Counted from the first letter of the stretch, positions 36,285-46,837 are shown. The stretch is 64,000 bases of DNA from an uncultured Mollicutes bacterium (GCA_900539265.1 UQBM01000001.1:79773-143772); one strand, 5' to 3'. Numbers and translations: made by a program. Notes: generated from the sequence alone by a model not told the origin.

Positions 36285-36942
36285 AGATTTAAAAGAAATC
36301 TTACCCTCTTTTTTAGTATCTGCTTATACATTTGATTTACTTGAAAAAAATGATAAAGAAAACTTATCAAATGAGATTAGTGAGGCTTTAAATCAAATTG
36401 TTCAAGAATATCAAAAAAATTACTCTTTAGATATGGTCGTAAATATTAAGCGAATTAAACAAACAAGAGATGGATATAAAAAGTTAGGAAAAGATCCATC
36501 TCATACTAGAGCAGCTTGTGAGGCACTTTTAAGAAGAATAATTAAAGATGGCCATATTTATCGGCTTGGTAATGTTATTGACGTTGGAAATTTAATTTCT
36601 TTAATATTTTTAAAAAGTGTTTGTGTTGTTGATTTAGATCAAATTATAGGTGATATAAATATTAGAATAGGCACGAAAGAGGACTATTATTTTGGCATTA
36701 ACCGTGGAAAAATTAATGTTGATCGTTTGCCACTTTATACCGATGATGTAGCACCTTTTGGCAATCCTACTAGTGATACTTTAAGAACTTCAATAACATC
36801 GAATACTAGAAGGGTTTTAATTATGCTAATTCATTTTGATACAGATGATGTATTACAAGATGAAGATAGAATGGTTGATATTTTAAATAGATATTTAAAA
36901 ATTAAAAATTTAAATAAAATTAATTATGAGGAGAAAAACTAA
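36265..36942 (+). CDS. B3/B4 tRNA-binding-domain protein
   Basis: 225 aa. Resembles the stand-alone B3/B4 domain of phenylalanyl-tRNA synthetase beta chain: RDGYKKLGKDPSHTRAACEALLRRI and NVIDVGNLISL. Free-standing forms may edit mischarged tRNA, but this is unproved. The ATG at 36265 is chosen because GAGGAAG is just upstream; an in-frame ATG at 36250 also exists. It overlaps the coiled-coil gene by 20 bp and precedes glnS. Confidence 0.8.
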   Translation: MRLTISKDLKEILPSFLVSAYTFDLLEKNDKENLSNEISEALNQIVQEYQKNYSLDMVVNIKRIKQTRDGYKKLGKDPSHTRAACEALLRRIIKDGHIYRLGNVIDVGNLISLIFLKSVCVVDLDQIIGDINIRIGTKEDYYFGINRGKINVDRLPLYTDDVAPFGNPTSDTLRTSITSNTRRVLIMLIHFDTDDVLQDEDRMVDILNRYLKIKNLNKINYEEKN

Positions 36943-36943
36943 T

Positions 36944-38587
36944 ATGATGAACGATAGTTCAAATTTTATTAAGACAATTATGAAAAATGAATTAGAAATG
37001 GGAATTGTAGACCACATTCTAACTCGTTTTCCTCCCGAACCTAATGCTTATTTGCATATAGGGCATGCAAGAGCAATTATTATGAATTTTGAACTGGCCA
37101 AATGCTTTGGTGGTGCAACTAATCTTCGCTTTGATGATACTAATCCTTCAAAAGAAGATACAGAATATGTTGATGCAATTAAAAAGGATATTGAGTGGCT
37201 TGGTTATATTCCCAAAACAATCAATTATGGATCTAGTTATTTTGATGCAACATATGAAAAAGCAGTTCTTTTAATTAAAAAGAATCTAGCATATGTTGAT
37301 GATTTAGATCAAGAAACATTGTCAAAATATCGTGGTTCTATCAATGAACCTGGTATTCCTTCTCCTTATAGAAATAGAACAATAGAAGAAAATTTAAAAC
37401 TTTTTGAAGAAATGAAAAATGGTAAATACGCTAACGGAGAAAAAACATTACGAGCCAAAATTGATATGGCTAGTCCTAACATTAATTTAAGGGATCCCGT
37501 TATCTATCGAATAATGCATGTGTATCATCATCAAACCAAAGATAAGTGGTGCATTTATCCAATGTATGATTTTGCTCATCCTTTGCAAGATGCCTTTGAG
37601 GGAATTACGCATTCGCTTTGTAGTATTGAATTTGAAGATCACCGACCACTTTATGATTGGGTTATTAATCATTGCGATGTTGTGGCAAAACCTCGTCAAA
37701 TAGAGTGGGGACGCCTTGGCATCACTAATATGATTATGAGTAAACGATATTTGAAACAATTAGTTGATGAAAAATACGTTTCAGGGTATGATGATCCAAG
37801 AATGCCAACTCTTGTTGGTCTTAGAAGAAGAGGTTTCACACCCAATGCTATTAAAAATTTTATTTTATCAACAGGTTTATCTAAAATTAATTCAACTGTG
37901 GATTATGGAATGCTTGAACATTTTTTAAGAGAAGATTTAAAATTAACAACAATAAGGCCAATGGCAATTATTAATCCGCTCAAAGTTATCATTACAAATT
38001 ATCCAAGTGATGAAATTGAATATGTTGAGGCAGTTAATAATATGGAAAATGAGAGTCTTGGAACTCATAAGATGGCTTTTGGTAAAGTGCTTTATATTGA
38101 AAAAGAAGATTTTTGTGAGATTAAGCCTAATAAACATTGGAAACGTCTTGCAAAAGATGTTGAAGTAAGATTAATGCATGCTTATTTTATTAAATGCAAT
38201 GAGGTTATTAAGGATGAAAATGGTAATATTTTAGAAATTCATTGCACTTATGATCCAAAAACTAAATCTGGAACGGGATTTAATGAAAGAAAACCTAATG
38301 GTACAATTCATTATGTTGAAGCTAGTACTGCTCTAAAAGCAACTTTCAATATTTTTGAACCACTTATTATTGATGAAAAAGTTTCTACTGATAATTTTAA
38401 AGAACGTTTAAATAAAGATTCATGGCAAGTATTTGAAGGGTTTGTTGAAGCTGTACTTAAAGATAGTAAACCAATGGATAAATATCAATTTATTCGTAAT
38501 GGTTACTATACAACTGATTATACATCCAAAGGAGATAAGTTGGTTTTCAACCGTATTGTGGGGTTAAAATCATCTTTTACAGCATAA
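36944..38587 (+). CDS. glnS: Glutaminyl-tRNA synthetase
   Basis: 547 aa. Class I synthetase with FPPEPNAYLHIGHA (HIGH), LRFDDTNPSKEDTEYVDAIKKD and the MSKR form of KMSKS in the catalytic domain, followed by the GlnRS anticodon-binding beta-barrels. The DDTNP motif separates GlnRS from GluRS. It charges tRNA-Gln directly, whereas most Firmicutes use GatCAB. GAGGAGAAAA precedes ATG 36944, 1 nt after the previous stop; ATG 36947 is an alternative. Confidence 0.93.
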   Translation: MMNDSSNFIKTIMKNELEMGIVDHILTRFPPEPNAYLHIGHARAIIMNFELAKCFGGATNLRFDDTNPSKEDTEYVDAIKKDIEWLGYIPKTINYGSSYFDATYEKAVLLIKKNLAYVDDLDQETLSKYRGSINEPGIPSPYRNRTIEENLKLFEEMKNGKYANGEKTLRAKIDMASPNINLRDPVIYRIMHVYHHQTKDKWCIYPMYDFAHPLQDAFEGITHSLCSIEFEDHRPLYDWVINHCDVVAKPRQIEWGRLGITNMIMSKRYLKQLVDEKYVSGYDDPRMPTLVGLRRRGFTPNAIKNFILSTGLSKINSTVDYGMLEHFLREDLKLTTIRPMAIINPLKVIITNYPSDEIEYVEAVNNMENESLGTHKMAFGKVLYIEKEDFCEIKPNKHWKRLAKDVEVRLMHAYFIKCNEVIKDENGNILEIHCTYDPKTKSGTGFNERKPNGTIHYVEASTALKATFNIFEPLIIDEKVSTDNFKERLNKDSWQVFEGFVEAVLKDSKPMDKYQFIRNGYYTTDYTSKGDKLVFNRIVGLKSSFTA

Positions 38588-38588
38588 T

Positions 38589-40682
38589 ATGGAAAATAGT
38601 GATTATTTGAAAAATTTAAATGAGAATCAACTTGAAGCTGTAAAAACAATTAATGGTCCTGTTATGGTGTTTGCAGGAGCGGGAACTGGTAAAACTAGAA
38701 CCCTCATTTCTAGAATTGTATATATGATAAAAGAATGTAATATTCAGCCCTATAATATCTTAGCAATCACTTTTACTAAAAAAGCTACTAATGAAATGCG
38801 AGAACGTCTAGAAAAGCAAATTGATGATAATGCTAAGTTTGTACACATTTCGACTATTCATTCTTTATGTGCAAATATTTTAAGAAGGAATGCAACATAT
38901 TTAGATTATGGGCGAAATTTTGAAGTTATCGATGAAGAAGATCAAGTAAAAATCTTAAATGAAATATATAAAAAATCAGAAATTAACCGACGTGTTTTAT
39001 CACCTAAGGTGGCAATTAAAGCCATTGGTGATTTTAAAAATAAATCATGTTTAGAATTAGTTGGCCTTTTAAAAACTGTTTATAATGAATATCAAACGTT
39101 TTTGAAGGAAAATAATATGATGGATTTTGAAGATTTACTTGTTTTAACTTATAAACTTTTTAAAGAAAATCCTAATATCTTAGAATATTATCAAAATGAA
39201 TTTAAATATATTTTAGTTGATGAATTACAAGATACCAATGTTGTTCAGTATGATATTATTAATTTGTTGTGTCAAAAATATGAAAATATTTTTGCTGTAG
39301 GTGATGATGATCAAAGCATATATTCTTTTAGAGGTGCTAAAATTGAAAATATGATGAAGTTTAAAGAAGATCATCCTAATGCTAAAATAATTAAATTAGT
39401 AGAAAATTATCGATCAACTAATATGATTTTAAAAGGTTCAAATGCAGTTATTAAAAATAATAAAATTAGAGAACCAAAAGAATTATTTAGTAAGAAGATT
39501 GGTTCTAAAAGTGATGTAACAATTCAAGAAGCTTACTATTATGAAGATGAAGTTAGATATATAACCAATGAGATTATGACTCTTGTGAATCATAATGGCT
39601 ATGCGTATAGTGATATTGCTGTAATATATCGTAATGGAGCATTATCTCGTAATTTTGAAATTGCGTTTATTCAAGAAAAAATACCCTATAACATTTATGG
39701 TAGTTTTGCCTTTTTGAAACGTAAAGAAGTAAAAGATATGATTAGTTATTTACGTTTTATTGCAGATCCGTCTAAAATTGTTCACTTTAAAAGAATTATA
39801 AATGTTCCTAGTCGTGGTGTTGGTGAAAAAACGATTGAAAAGTTGCAAGAATATATGAAAGAATATGATTGTGATATTCTTTCATCAATTGATATTTTTA
39901 AAAAAAATAATACAACTTCTAAAACGGAAGCTTTAATTGATTTTAAAAATATGATTGAAAATTTAGCAAAAGTTTTAAATGAGATGTCGATGCCAGAATT
40001 TTTTGATTATATGCTTGAAAAAACTGGTTATATGGAGATGTTAAAAGCGGAAGCAGAAGCAGATGAAATTAATCGAATTGATAATGTAAAAGAGTTTAAA
40101 TCTATTTTATATCAAATTGAATATAATAATTTAGATCAAGATTTGACTCAAGCAGAAGAGATTGAAATTGGTTTAGACGAACTTTTACTTGATACATCAA
40201 TGATTGATGATCATACAACAAATGGTGTAGTTTTATCAACTATTCATTCAGTCAAGGGATTGGAATTTAAAGCCGTATTTGTTGTTGGTTTAGAAGAAGG
40301 AATTTTTCCTGCTATTAGAGAAGAAGTTGATATGGAAGAAGAAAGAAGAGTTGCCTATGTTGCCTTTACTAGAGCAAAAGAAAAACTTTATATTACTTGT
40401 TCGGCAAGAAGATTAATATATGGTAGACTCGTTAGAAATCCTAAATCAAGATTTTTAATTGAATATTTGAATGCGGAAGACATTAAAAAAGCAGTTGAGG
40501 AGAAAAAAATAAAAGAAATTTTACCAGGTGAAATTGAAGTAGGTTCAAGAATAAACCATAAATTTTTTGGCAATGGTCTTGTAATTGCTAAAGATGATTA
40601 TTATGTTCAAATTTTATTTGATAAAGATCAGTCAATTAAAAAAATTTCTAAGGGTCATCCAACCCTTACAAAGATTGCTTAA
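38589..40682 (+). CDS. pcrA: ATP-dependent DNA helicase PcrA/UvrD
   Basis: 697 aa, superfamily 1A. Walker A GAGTGKTRT, motif Ia AITFTKKA, VDELQDTN (II), GDDDQSIYSFRGA (III), VENYRS (IV), STIHSVKGLEF (V) and VAFTRAKE (VI). It unwinds DNA 3'-5' in repair and plasmid-type replication. It begins 1 nt after glnS and ends directly before the hydrolase gene. LigA and UvrA follow, so the cluster has a repair theme. Confidence 0.94.
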   Translation: MENSDYLKNLNENQLEAVKTINGPVMVFAGAGTGKTRTLISRIVYMIKECNIQPYNILAITFTKKATNEMRERLEKQIDDNAKFVHISTIHSLCANILRRNATYLDYGRNFEVIDEEDQVKILNEIYKKSEINRRVLSPKVAIKAIGDFKNKSCLELVGLLKTVYNEYQTFLKENNMMDFEDLLVLTYKLFKENPNILEYYQNEFKYILVDELQDTNVVQYDIINLLCQKYENIFAVGDDDQSIYSFRGAKIENMMKFKEDHPNAKIIKLVENYRSTNMILKGSNAVIKNNKIREPKELFSKKIGSKSDVTIQEAYYYEDEVRYITNEIMTLVNHNGYAYSDIAVIYRNGALSRNFEIAFIQEKIPYNIYGSFAFLKRKEVKDMISYLRFIADPSKIVHFKRIINVPSRGVGEKTIEKLQEYMKEYDCDILSSIDIFKKNNTTSKTEALIDFKNMIENLAKVLNEMSMPEFFDYMLEKTGYMEMLKAEAEADEINRIDNVKEFKSILYQIEYNNLDQDLTQAEEIEIGLDELLLDTSMIDDHTTNGVVLSTIHSVKGLEFKAVFVVGLEEGIFPAIREEVDMEEERRVAYVAFTRAKEKLYITCSARRLIYGRLVRNPKSRFLIEYLNAEDIKKAVEEKKIKEILPGEIEVGSRINHKFFGNGLVIAKDDYYVQILFDKDQSIKKISKGHPTLTKIA

Positions 40683-41399
40683 ATGAAAAAAATTGTTATT
40701 TTAATCCATGGTTATTTAACAGATTATAATGATTTTAATCACTTACCTAATAAACTTACAAAATTGTATGATTATGTTGTATTAATTAGTTTACCAGGAC
40801 ATGGTAAATATCATGATATGAAAAAATTTAAAGTAAATGATACAATACAATTAATAGAAGATGAAGTAGAGTTTTATAGTAAAATTGGTTATGTTGATTT
40901 AATTGGTTATTCGTTGGGTGGTGCATTGGTTAGATACTTATGCGTAAAATATAAAACGATTAAAAAAGCTGTGTTGATTAGTCCTGCAACTTACTATTTT
41001 AGTCCATTATTTGGTATTGAAAGAATGAAATATCTATTTAGTGCTAAAACTAAAGATGAAAGAAAAAAGAATCACCAAGAATTAAGAAATAATGACAAAA
41101 TGGCCTATTATGTTGTAAGAAGACATACCTTTAAAAGGTTTAAATTAGATAATGGAATAACATTTTGTAAACTTATTAAAAAGATTAATAAAATAAAAGG
41201 GTTTAACCCAACTTCAACTTTAATTATTTGGGGTAAACTTGATGAGCTTGTTCCTAAATCATCGGTTAATTTTTGTTATCAAAATTGTATAAATAATAAG
41301 AAAGCTTTAGTAATGATTGATGGAGTAGGACACGTTATGCTAAGAAGTAATAAAGAAAAAATTATAATTGATAAAATCATGGAATTTTTAAATGAATAA
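40683..41399 (+). CDS. Alpha/beta hydrolase (carboxylesterase-like)
   Basis: 238 aa. Oxyanion region ILIHGYLTD, nucleophile elbow GYSLGGA, acid in WGKLDELVP and His in GVGHVML give a complete catalytic triad. Likely an esterase or monoacylglycerol-type lipase; the substrate is not evident. It starts directly after the pcrA stop and ends 13 nt before ligA. Confidence 0.85.
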   Translation: MKKIVILIHGYLTDYNDFNHLPNKLTKLYDYVVLISLPGHGKYHDMKKFKVNDTIQLIEDEVEFYSKIGYVDLIGYSLGGALVRYLCVKYKTIKKAVLISPATYYFSPLFGIERMKYLFSAKTKDERKKNHQELRNNDKMAYYVVRRHTFKRFKLDNGITFCKLIKKINKIKGFNPTSTLIIWGKLDELVPKSSVNFCYQNCINNKKALVMIDGVGHVMLRSNKEKIIIDKIMEFLNE

Positions 41400-41412
41400 A
41401 AAGGTGAAAATT

Positions 41413-43404
41413 ATGACTGAACAAGATATTCAAAATCGAATAAATGAACTTGTAGATTTACTTAATAAATATAATTATGAATATTATATTTTAGATAATC
41501 CTTCGATTGAAGATGCTGAATATGATAATTTAATTATGGAATTGGAATCTTTAGAAAAACGATATCCTCAATATATTAGAAAAGATAGTCCCACTAAAAA
41601 AGTTGGGGCTTTCTTAAGGACTGATTTAGATACAATTATTCATCAAAATCAAATGATGTCATTAGGAGATGTTTTTAATAGTAGTGAATTAAGAGATTTT
41701 GATGAAAAAATAAAAAAGGCTGTCAATCATTATAGTTATGTTATTGAATTAAAAATTGATGGAATTGCCTCATCTGCTCATTATGAGAAAGGGTTATTTA
41801 CACTTGGTGCTACAAGAGGAAATGGGATAATAGGTGAAAATATCACAAAAAATATGTTAATGATTAAAAGTTTACCTAAAATTTTGACAAAACCTCTTGA
41901 TATTGAAGTACGCGGTGAAGTTTATATGCGAAAATCAGTTTTGGAAAATGTGAATAAAAAAAGACAAAAAGATGGTTTAAGTTTATTTGCAAATCCAAGA
42001 AATGCAGCAGGGGGTAGTTTAAGACAATTAGATGAAAAAATTACGAAAGAAAGACAGTTAGATCAATTTTCGTATACAATTGTTCATCCTGAAAAATATG
42101 GAATAACTACCCAAATAGATGCACTTAGTTATTTAGAAGAATTAGGATTTAGTGTTAATCCCTATCATAAGCATTGTAAAGATATAGATGAGGTAATAAG
42201 TGTAATTGATGAATATGATAAGTTGCGTAAAACTTTAGATTATGCTACGGATGGTATTGTTATTAAAGTAAATGAATTTGAGTTATATGATGACATTGGG
42301 TATACTGTTAAAGTTCCTAAATGGGCGATTGCTTATAAATTTCCAGCTGAGATAGTAACAACAAAATTAAAAGATATTATTTTTACTGTGGGTCGAACTG
42401 GAAAAATTATTCCTAATGCTGTATTAGATCCCGTTTATATTGCAGGAACAGTTGTATCAAGAGCTACACTTAATAATGAAGATTTTATTATTTCTAGAGA
42501 TATTCGTATTGGCGATTATGTAAGAGTTAGAAAAGCAGGCGAAATTATTCCTGAAGTAGTTGATGTAGATATGTCTAGAAGAACAATGCATTTAAAACCT
42601 TTTGAAATGTTAAAATATTGCCCTAAATGTGGTAGTCCTATTGTTAAAGATGGTAGTGAAGTTTTATATTTTTGCAAAAATCCAGAATGTGGCGGAAGAA
42701 TTTTAGAAGGGATTATTCATTTTGCCTCACGTGCTGCGATGGATATTGAAGGTCTTGGCGAAAAACAAATTGAGCAATTATATTCGATGGGATATTTGAC
42801 AGATGCTACTGATATTTATTTACTGAAAAATTATGAAAAAGATTTACTTGCTTTAGAACGATTTGGTCAAAAAAAAGTTGATAATTTGTTAGAGGCTATT
42901 GAAAAGTCAAAACAAAATTCACTTGATAAATTTATTTTTGGTCTTGGTATTCGTTTTATTGGAGCAAAGGCCGCAAAAACTTTAGCTAAAAGATACAAGT
43001 CGATTACAGAAGTTAAAAATGCAACATATGAAGAATTGGTAATGCTTGATGATATTGGTGAAGTAATGGCTAAAAGTATTGTCACATACTTTCAAAATGA
43101 TAAACATATAGAATTAATTAATAAATTTATTTCATATGGTTTAAATCCTATTAGTAGTTTAGATAACACATCATTAATTTTTAATGGTTTAACGTTTGTT
43201 CTCACGGGAACCTTGCCTACAATGTCAAGAGAAGAAGCTACAAATCTAATTGAAGAATATGGTGGTAAAACCTCAAGCAGTGTCAGTAAAAATACATCAT
43301 ATGTATTAGCTGGTGAGGCCGCTGGAAGTAAGCTTGTCAAGGCACAAAATTTAGGAATTAAAATAATAAATGAAGATGAATTTAAACAAATGTTAAAAAA
43401 ATAA
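41413..43404 (+). CDS. ligA: NAD+-dependent DNA ligase LigA
   Basis: 663 aa, usual length. Ia domain (YNYEYYILDNPSIEDAEYD), adenylation Lys in ELKIDGIASS, OB fold, four-Cys zinc finger (CPKCG..CKNPECGG), helix-hairpin-helix region and C-terminal BRCT. It seals nicks using NAD+. ATG 41413 follows AAGGTG by 8 nt; the frame also opens at 41392 inside the hydrolase gene. Confidence 0.96.
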   Translation: MTEQDIQNRINELVDLLNKYNYEYYILDNPSIEDAEYDNLIMELESLEKRYPQYIRKDSPTKKVGAFLRTDLDTIIHQNQMMSLGDVFNSSELRDFDEKIKKAVNHYSYVIELKIDGIASSAHYEKGLFTLGATRGNGIIGENITKNMLMIKSLPKILTKPLDIEVRGEVYMRKSVLENVNKKRQKDGLSLFANPRNAAGGSLRQLDEKITKERQLDQFSYTIVHPEKYGITTQIDALSYLEELGFSVNPYHKHCKDIDEVISVIDEYDKLRKTLDYATDGIVIKVNEFELYDDIGYTVKVPKWAIAYKFPAEIVTTKLKDIIFTVGRTGKIIPNAVLDPVYIAGTVVSRATLNNEDFIISRDIRIGDYVRVRKAGEIIPEVVDVDMSRRTMHLKPFEMLKYCPKCGSPIVKDGSEVLYFCKNPECGGRILEGIIHFASRAAMDIEGLGEKQIEQLYSMGYLTDATDIYLLKNYEKDLLALERFGQKKVDNLLEAIEKSKQNSLDKFIFGLGIRFIGAKAAKTLAKRYKSITEVKNATYEELVMLDDIGEVMAKSIVTYFQNDKHIELINKFISYGLNPISSLDNTSLIFNGLTFVLTGTLPTMSREEATNLIEEYGGKTSSSVSKNTSYVLAGEAAGSKLVKAQNLGIKIINEDEFKQMLKK

Positions 43405-43431
43405 AAATGATAGCATTTAGAAAGGATAGAT

Positions 43432-46269
43432 ATGGATAGTGGAAAAATAATTATTAAAGGTGCAAGAGAAAATAATTTAAAAAATATTAATCTAGAAATT
43501 CCTCGTAATAAACTGATTGTTATGACAGGAGTTTCCGGTTCTGGTAAAAGTTCTCTTGCCTTTGATACAATATATGCAGAAGGACAAAGAAGATATGTCG
43601 AAAGCCTTTCAGCATATGCTAGACAATTTTTAGATAATGTTGATAAGCCTGATGTTGATTCAATTGAAGGATTGTCACCAGCTATTTCAATTGATCAAAA
43701 GACAACTAGTCGAAATCCTCGTTCAACTGTTGGAACAGTTACTGAGATATATGACTATTTAAGATTACTATATGCTAGAATTGGTCATCCGATATGTCCT
43801 AATCATCATATTGAAATAGCCTCTCAAACGATTGAACAAATGTGTGATAAGGTTTTGACATATGAAGAAGATTCGAAAATAACCATTTTATCACCGATTG
43901 CAGAAGGTAGAAAAGGTACTTTTGAGAAAACTTTAGATTTATTACGAAAAGATGGTTATTCAAAAGTTATCATTGATGATGAAATGTATGAATTAGATGA
44001 AGAATTTAATCTTGATAAAAATAAAAAACATAATATACTAGTTGTAGTTGATAGATTAAAATTAAAAAAGGATATTAGAAGTCGACTTTATGAATCTTTA
44101 GAGGCAGCATGTAATTTATCCGATGGTATTATCTATGTTGATATTAATGATGAAAGATTATTATTTTCTGAACACTATGCATGTCCATATTGTGAGTTTA
44201 CGGTTGGTAAATTAGAACCTACACTTTTTTCGTTTAATTCACCACTTGGTGCATGTCCAACTTGTCATGGGCTTGGTTTTATTTCAACAATTGATCCATC
44301 ACTTCTTGTAACTGATGAAAATTTGTCAATAGCAGACGGGGCTATTAGGTACCTAAAAAATATTATTTTTACGGAAAATTTAGAATGGCAAATGTATAAG
44401 GTTTTATTTGAATATTATAATATTGATCTTTTTAAGCCATATAAAGATTTAAGCGATGAACAAAAAGATATTATTCTTAATGGTTCTAAAGAACCTATTA
44501 AATATGAGATTCATTCTAGTGGTGGCATAACAATGCGTAAAAACAAAGTAATTGAGGGTTTAGCGACTCTTATTACTAGAAGATATGCTGAAACATCCTC
44601 ATCAATGCAAAGAGAATACTATGGATCTTATATGAAAGAAATGATATGTCCTACTTGTAATGGTAAAAGATTATCAGAGATAGCTTTATCAGTTAAAGTA
44701 GGTGGAAAAAATATTTATGAATTTACTCAAATGTCTATTTTACAAGCTTTAGATTTTATTGAAGGATTAAAACTTTCAATTGTTGAGGCTAAAATTAGTA
44801 ATTTAGTTTTGAAAGAAATAAAAAATAGACTTTCTTTTTTAAAAGAAGTAGGGCTTGAATATTTAACATTATCTCGAAAAGCAGGAACTTTATCTGGAGG
44901 CGAAGCTCAAAGAATTCGCCTTGCTACTCAAATAGGTTCAAAACTCATAGGTGTTTTATATGTTTTAGATGAACCATCAATAGGACTTCATCAAAGAGAT
45001 AATCATAAATTAATTGATGCTTTAAAAGAGATGCGAGATTTAGGAAATACTTTAGTAGTTGTTGAACATGATGAAGAAATTATGCATGAGTGTGATTATA
45101 TCGTTGATATAGGACCATACGCTGGAGTACATGGTGGTGAAGTTGTTGCCCTAGGAACACCAAAAGAAATAATGGAAAATAAAAATTCTATAACAGGAGA
45201 TTATTTAAGTGGTAGAAGAAAAATTGAAGTTCCCAAGATTAGAAGAGTTGGTAGTGGCAAATCTTTAATAATTCATGGATGTAAGGCTAATAATTTAAAG
45301 AATATTGATGTAGAAATTCCGTTACAAAAATTAATTGTAGTTACTGGTGTATCTGGTTCTGGTAAATCAACTTTGGTTAATGATATATTATACAATGCGA
45401 TTTCAAATAAGTTATATAAAACTAAAGTTGATATTGGTGAGCATGATTATATTGAAGGACTTGATGAGATTGATCGTGTAATTAATATTGATCAGGCTCC
45501 CATCGGTAGAACTCCAAGAAGTAATCCAGCAACATATACGGGTGTTTTTGATCCAATTAGAGATTTATTTGCCACAACCATTGAAGCTAAAAAAAGAGGG
45601 TATACTAAAAGTAGATTTTCTTTTAATGTAAAAGGTGGAAGATGTGAATCTTGTGGTGGTGATGGTGTTATTAGAATTTCCATGAATTTTTTGCCAGATG
45701 TTTATGTACCTTGCGAAGCATGTCATGGCTCTAGATATAATAGAGAAACTTTAGAATGCAAATATAAAGATAAAAATATTGCGGATGTTTTAGATATGAC
45801 AGTTGATGAGGCACTAGGTTTTTTTGAAAATATTCCTACGATTTATCCTAAAATTAAAACAATGAAAGATGTTGGTCTCGGTTATGTTAAATTGGGTCAA
45901 AGTGCTACAACTCTATCTGGCGGTGAAGCACAAAGGGTTAAACTTGCTAGTGAACTACATAAAAAAATTACTGATAAAACGATTTTTATTTTTGATGAAC
46001 CGACTACTGGATTACACACTTATGATGTTGATCAGTTAATGAAAATGATTGAAAATATTGTCGATATGAAAGCAACAGCAGTTATTATTGAGCATAATTT
46101 AGATGTTATTAAGTTAGCTGATTATATCATTGATTTAGGTCCAAATGGTGGTGATGATGGTGGGCAAGTAATTGCAACCGGTACACCTGAGGAGGTAATG
46201 GAAAATCCTGATTCATATACAGGATATTATTTAAAAAAAGTATTAGTTGGTAATTGGAGTAAAAAATAA
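43432..46269 (+). CDS. uvrA: Excinuclease ABC subunit UvrA
   Basis: 945 aa. Two ABC ATPase modules (Walker A GVSGSGKSS and GVSGSGKST; LSGGEAQR twice) with zinc fingers CPYC..CPTCHG and CESCGG..CEACHG. It recognises bulky DNA damage and loads UvrB. AGAAAGGA precedes the start. It is the last gene of the groES-uvrA run and is followed by a strong terminator. uvrB is not in the window. Confidence 0.97.
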   Translation: MDSGKIIIKGARENNLKNINLEIPRNKLIVMTGVSGSGKSSLAFDTIYAEGQRRYVESLSAYARQFLDNVDKPDVDSIEGLSPAISIDQKTTSRNPRSTVGTVTEIYDYLRLLYARIGHPICPNHHIEIASQTIEQMCDKVLTYEEDSKITILSPIAEGRKGTFEKTLDLLRKDGYSKVIIDDEMYELDEEFNLDKNKKHNILVVVDRLKLKKDIRSRLYESLEAACNLSDGIIYVDINDERLLFSEHYACPYCEFTVGKLEPTLFSFNSPLGACPTCHGLGFISTIDPSLLVTDENLSIADGAIRYLKNIIFTENLEWQMYKVLFEYYNIDLFKPYKDLSDEQKDIILNGSKEPIKYEIHSSGGITMRKNKVIEGLATLITRRYAETSSSMQREYYGSYMKEMICPTCNGKRLSEIALSVKVGGKNIYEFTQMSILQALDFIEGLKLSIVEAKISNLVLKEIKNRLSFLKEVGLEYLTLSRKAGTLSGGEAQRIRLATQIGSKLIGVLYVLDEPSIGLHQRDNHKLIDALKEMRDLGNTLVVVEHDEEIMHECDYIVDIGPYAGVHGGEVVALGTPKEIMENKNSITGDYLSGRRKIEVPKIRRVGSGKSLIIHGCKANNLKNIDVEIPLQKLIVVTGVSGSGKSTLVNDILYNAISNKLYKTKVDIGEHDYIEGLDEIDRVINIDQAPIGRTPRSNPATYTGVFDPIRDLFATTIEAKKRGYTKSRFSFNVKGGRCESCGGDGVIRISMNFLPDVYVPCEACHGSRYNRETLECKYKDKNIADVLDMTVDEALGFFENIPTIYPKIKTMKDVGLGYVKLGQSATTLSGGEAQRVKLASELHKKITDKTIFIFDEPTTGLHTYDVDQLMKMIENIVDMKATAVIIEHNLDVIKLADYIIDLGPNGGDDGGQVIATGTPEEVMENPDSYTGYYLKKVLVGNWSKK

Positions 46270-46270
46270 T

Positions 46271-46313
46271 AAAAAACAAAGGTTTAAATATTGTTTTTAA
46301 ATCTTTGTTTTTT
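46271..46313 (+). terminator. Terminator after uvrA
   Basis: A-rich left arm from 46271 (AAAAAACAAAGG) pairs with the T-rich right arm ending at 46313, and the tail is T-rich. Confidence 0.85.
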
Positions 46314-46326
46314 ATTTGTACAATTT

Positions 46327-46355
46327 TTGACTTTCAATTATTTTTATGTTAAAAT
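46327..46355 (+). promoter_or_regulatory. marR-exporter promoter
   Basis: TTGACT (46327-46332) and TAAAAT (46350-46355) with a 17-nt spacer. Confidence 0.75.
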
Positions 46356-46371
46356 AGTTGTGTACGCAACT
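46356..46371 (+). promoter_or_regulatory. MarR operator palindrome
   Basis: AGTTGTGTACGCAACT is a 16-bp palindrome with one mismatched pair, directly after the -10 box and covering the start of transcription. The GTTG-N6-CAAC form is typical of MarR sites, so autorepression is likely. Confidence 0.65.
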
Positions 46372-46396
46372 AATTTTGATGAAAGAGGTGAAGACT

Positions 46397-46837
46397 GTGA
46401 CAACCCTTATGAGACAAATTAATGTAATTAGTAGATGTGCCGCTAGTTATCGTGGTGAAAAGTTTAAAGATTTAAAACTTTGTGCTGCTCATCATAGTTA
46501 CATTATCAATATTTGTAAAAAACCAGGAATATCACAAGAAGAGTTAGTTAGACATATTTGTGTAGATAAGAGCAATGTTGCTAGACAAGTTTTTAATTTA
46601 GAAAATTTAGGATATATTAAAAGGATACAAAGCCAAAAAGATAAAAGGGTTATTGAAATTTATCCAACATCTAAAGCCTTAGAAATATTACCATATGTAA
46701 AAGAAGTTGTAAAGTTTTGGAATGAATATGTTACTCAAGATTTAAGTGATGAAGAATTGAAATTACTTATGAAAATGATGGATAAACTTGTTAATCGAGC
46801 AAAAGGATATTTTGAAAATCAAGAGGTGAATAAATGA
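46397..46837 (+). CDS. MarR-family transcriptional regulator
   Basis: 146 aa. Winged helix: GISQEELVRHICVDKSNVARQVFNLENLGYIKR with wing QKDKRVIEIYPT. It probably represses itself and the two exporter genes until a toxic ligand binds. GTG 46397 lies 6 nt after GAGGTG; ATG 46409 is an alternative, and upstream starts fall in the operator. It overlaps the first transporter gene by ATGA. Confidence 0.9.
   Translation: MTTLMRQINVISRCAASYRGEKFKDLKLCAAHHSYIINICKKPGISQEELVRHICVDKSNVARQVFNLENLGYIKRIQSQKDKRVIEIYPTSKALEILPYVKEVVKFWNEYVTQDLSDEELKLLMKMMDKLVNRAKGYFENQEVNK

Noticed and set aside
46358..46396. Earlier start for the MarR gene
   Set aside because: It falls in the operator and lacks spacing to a ribosome site; GTG 46397 follows GAGGTG.
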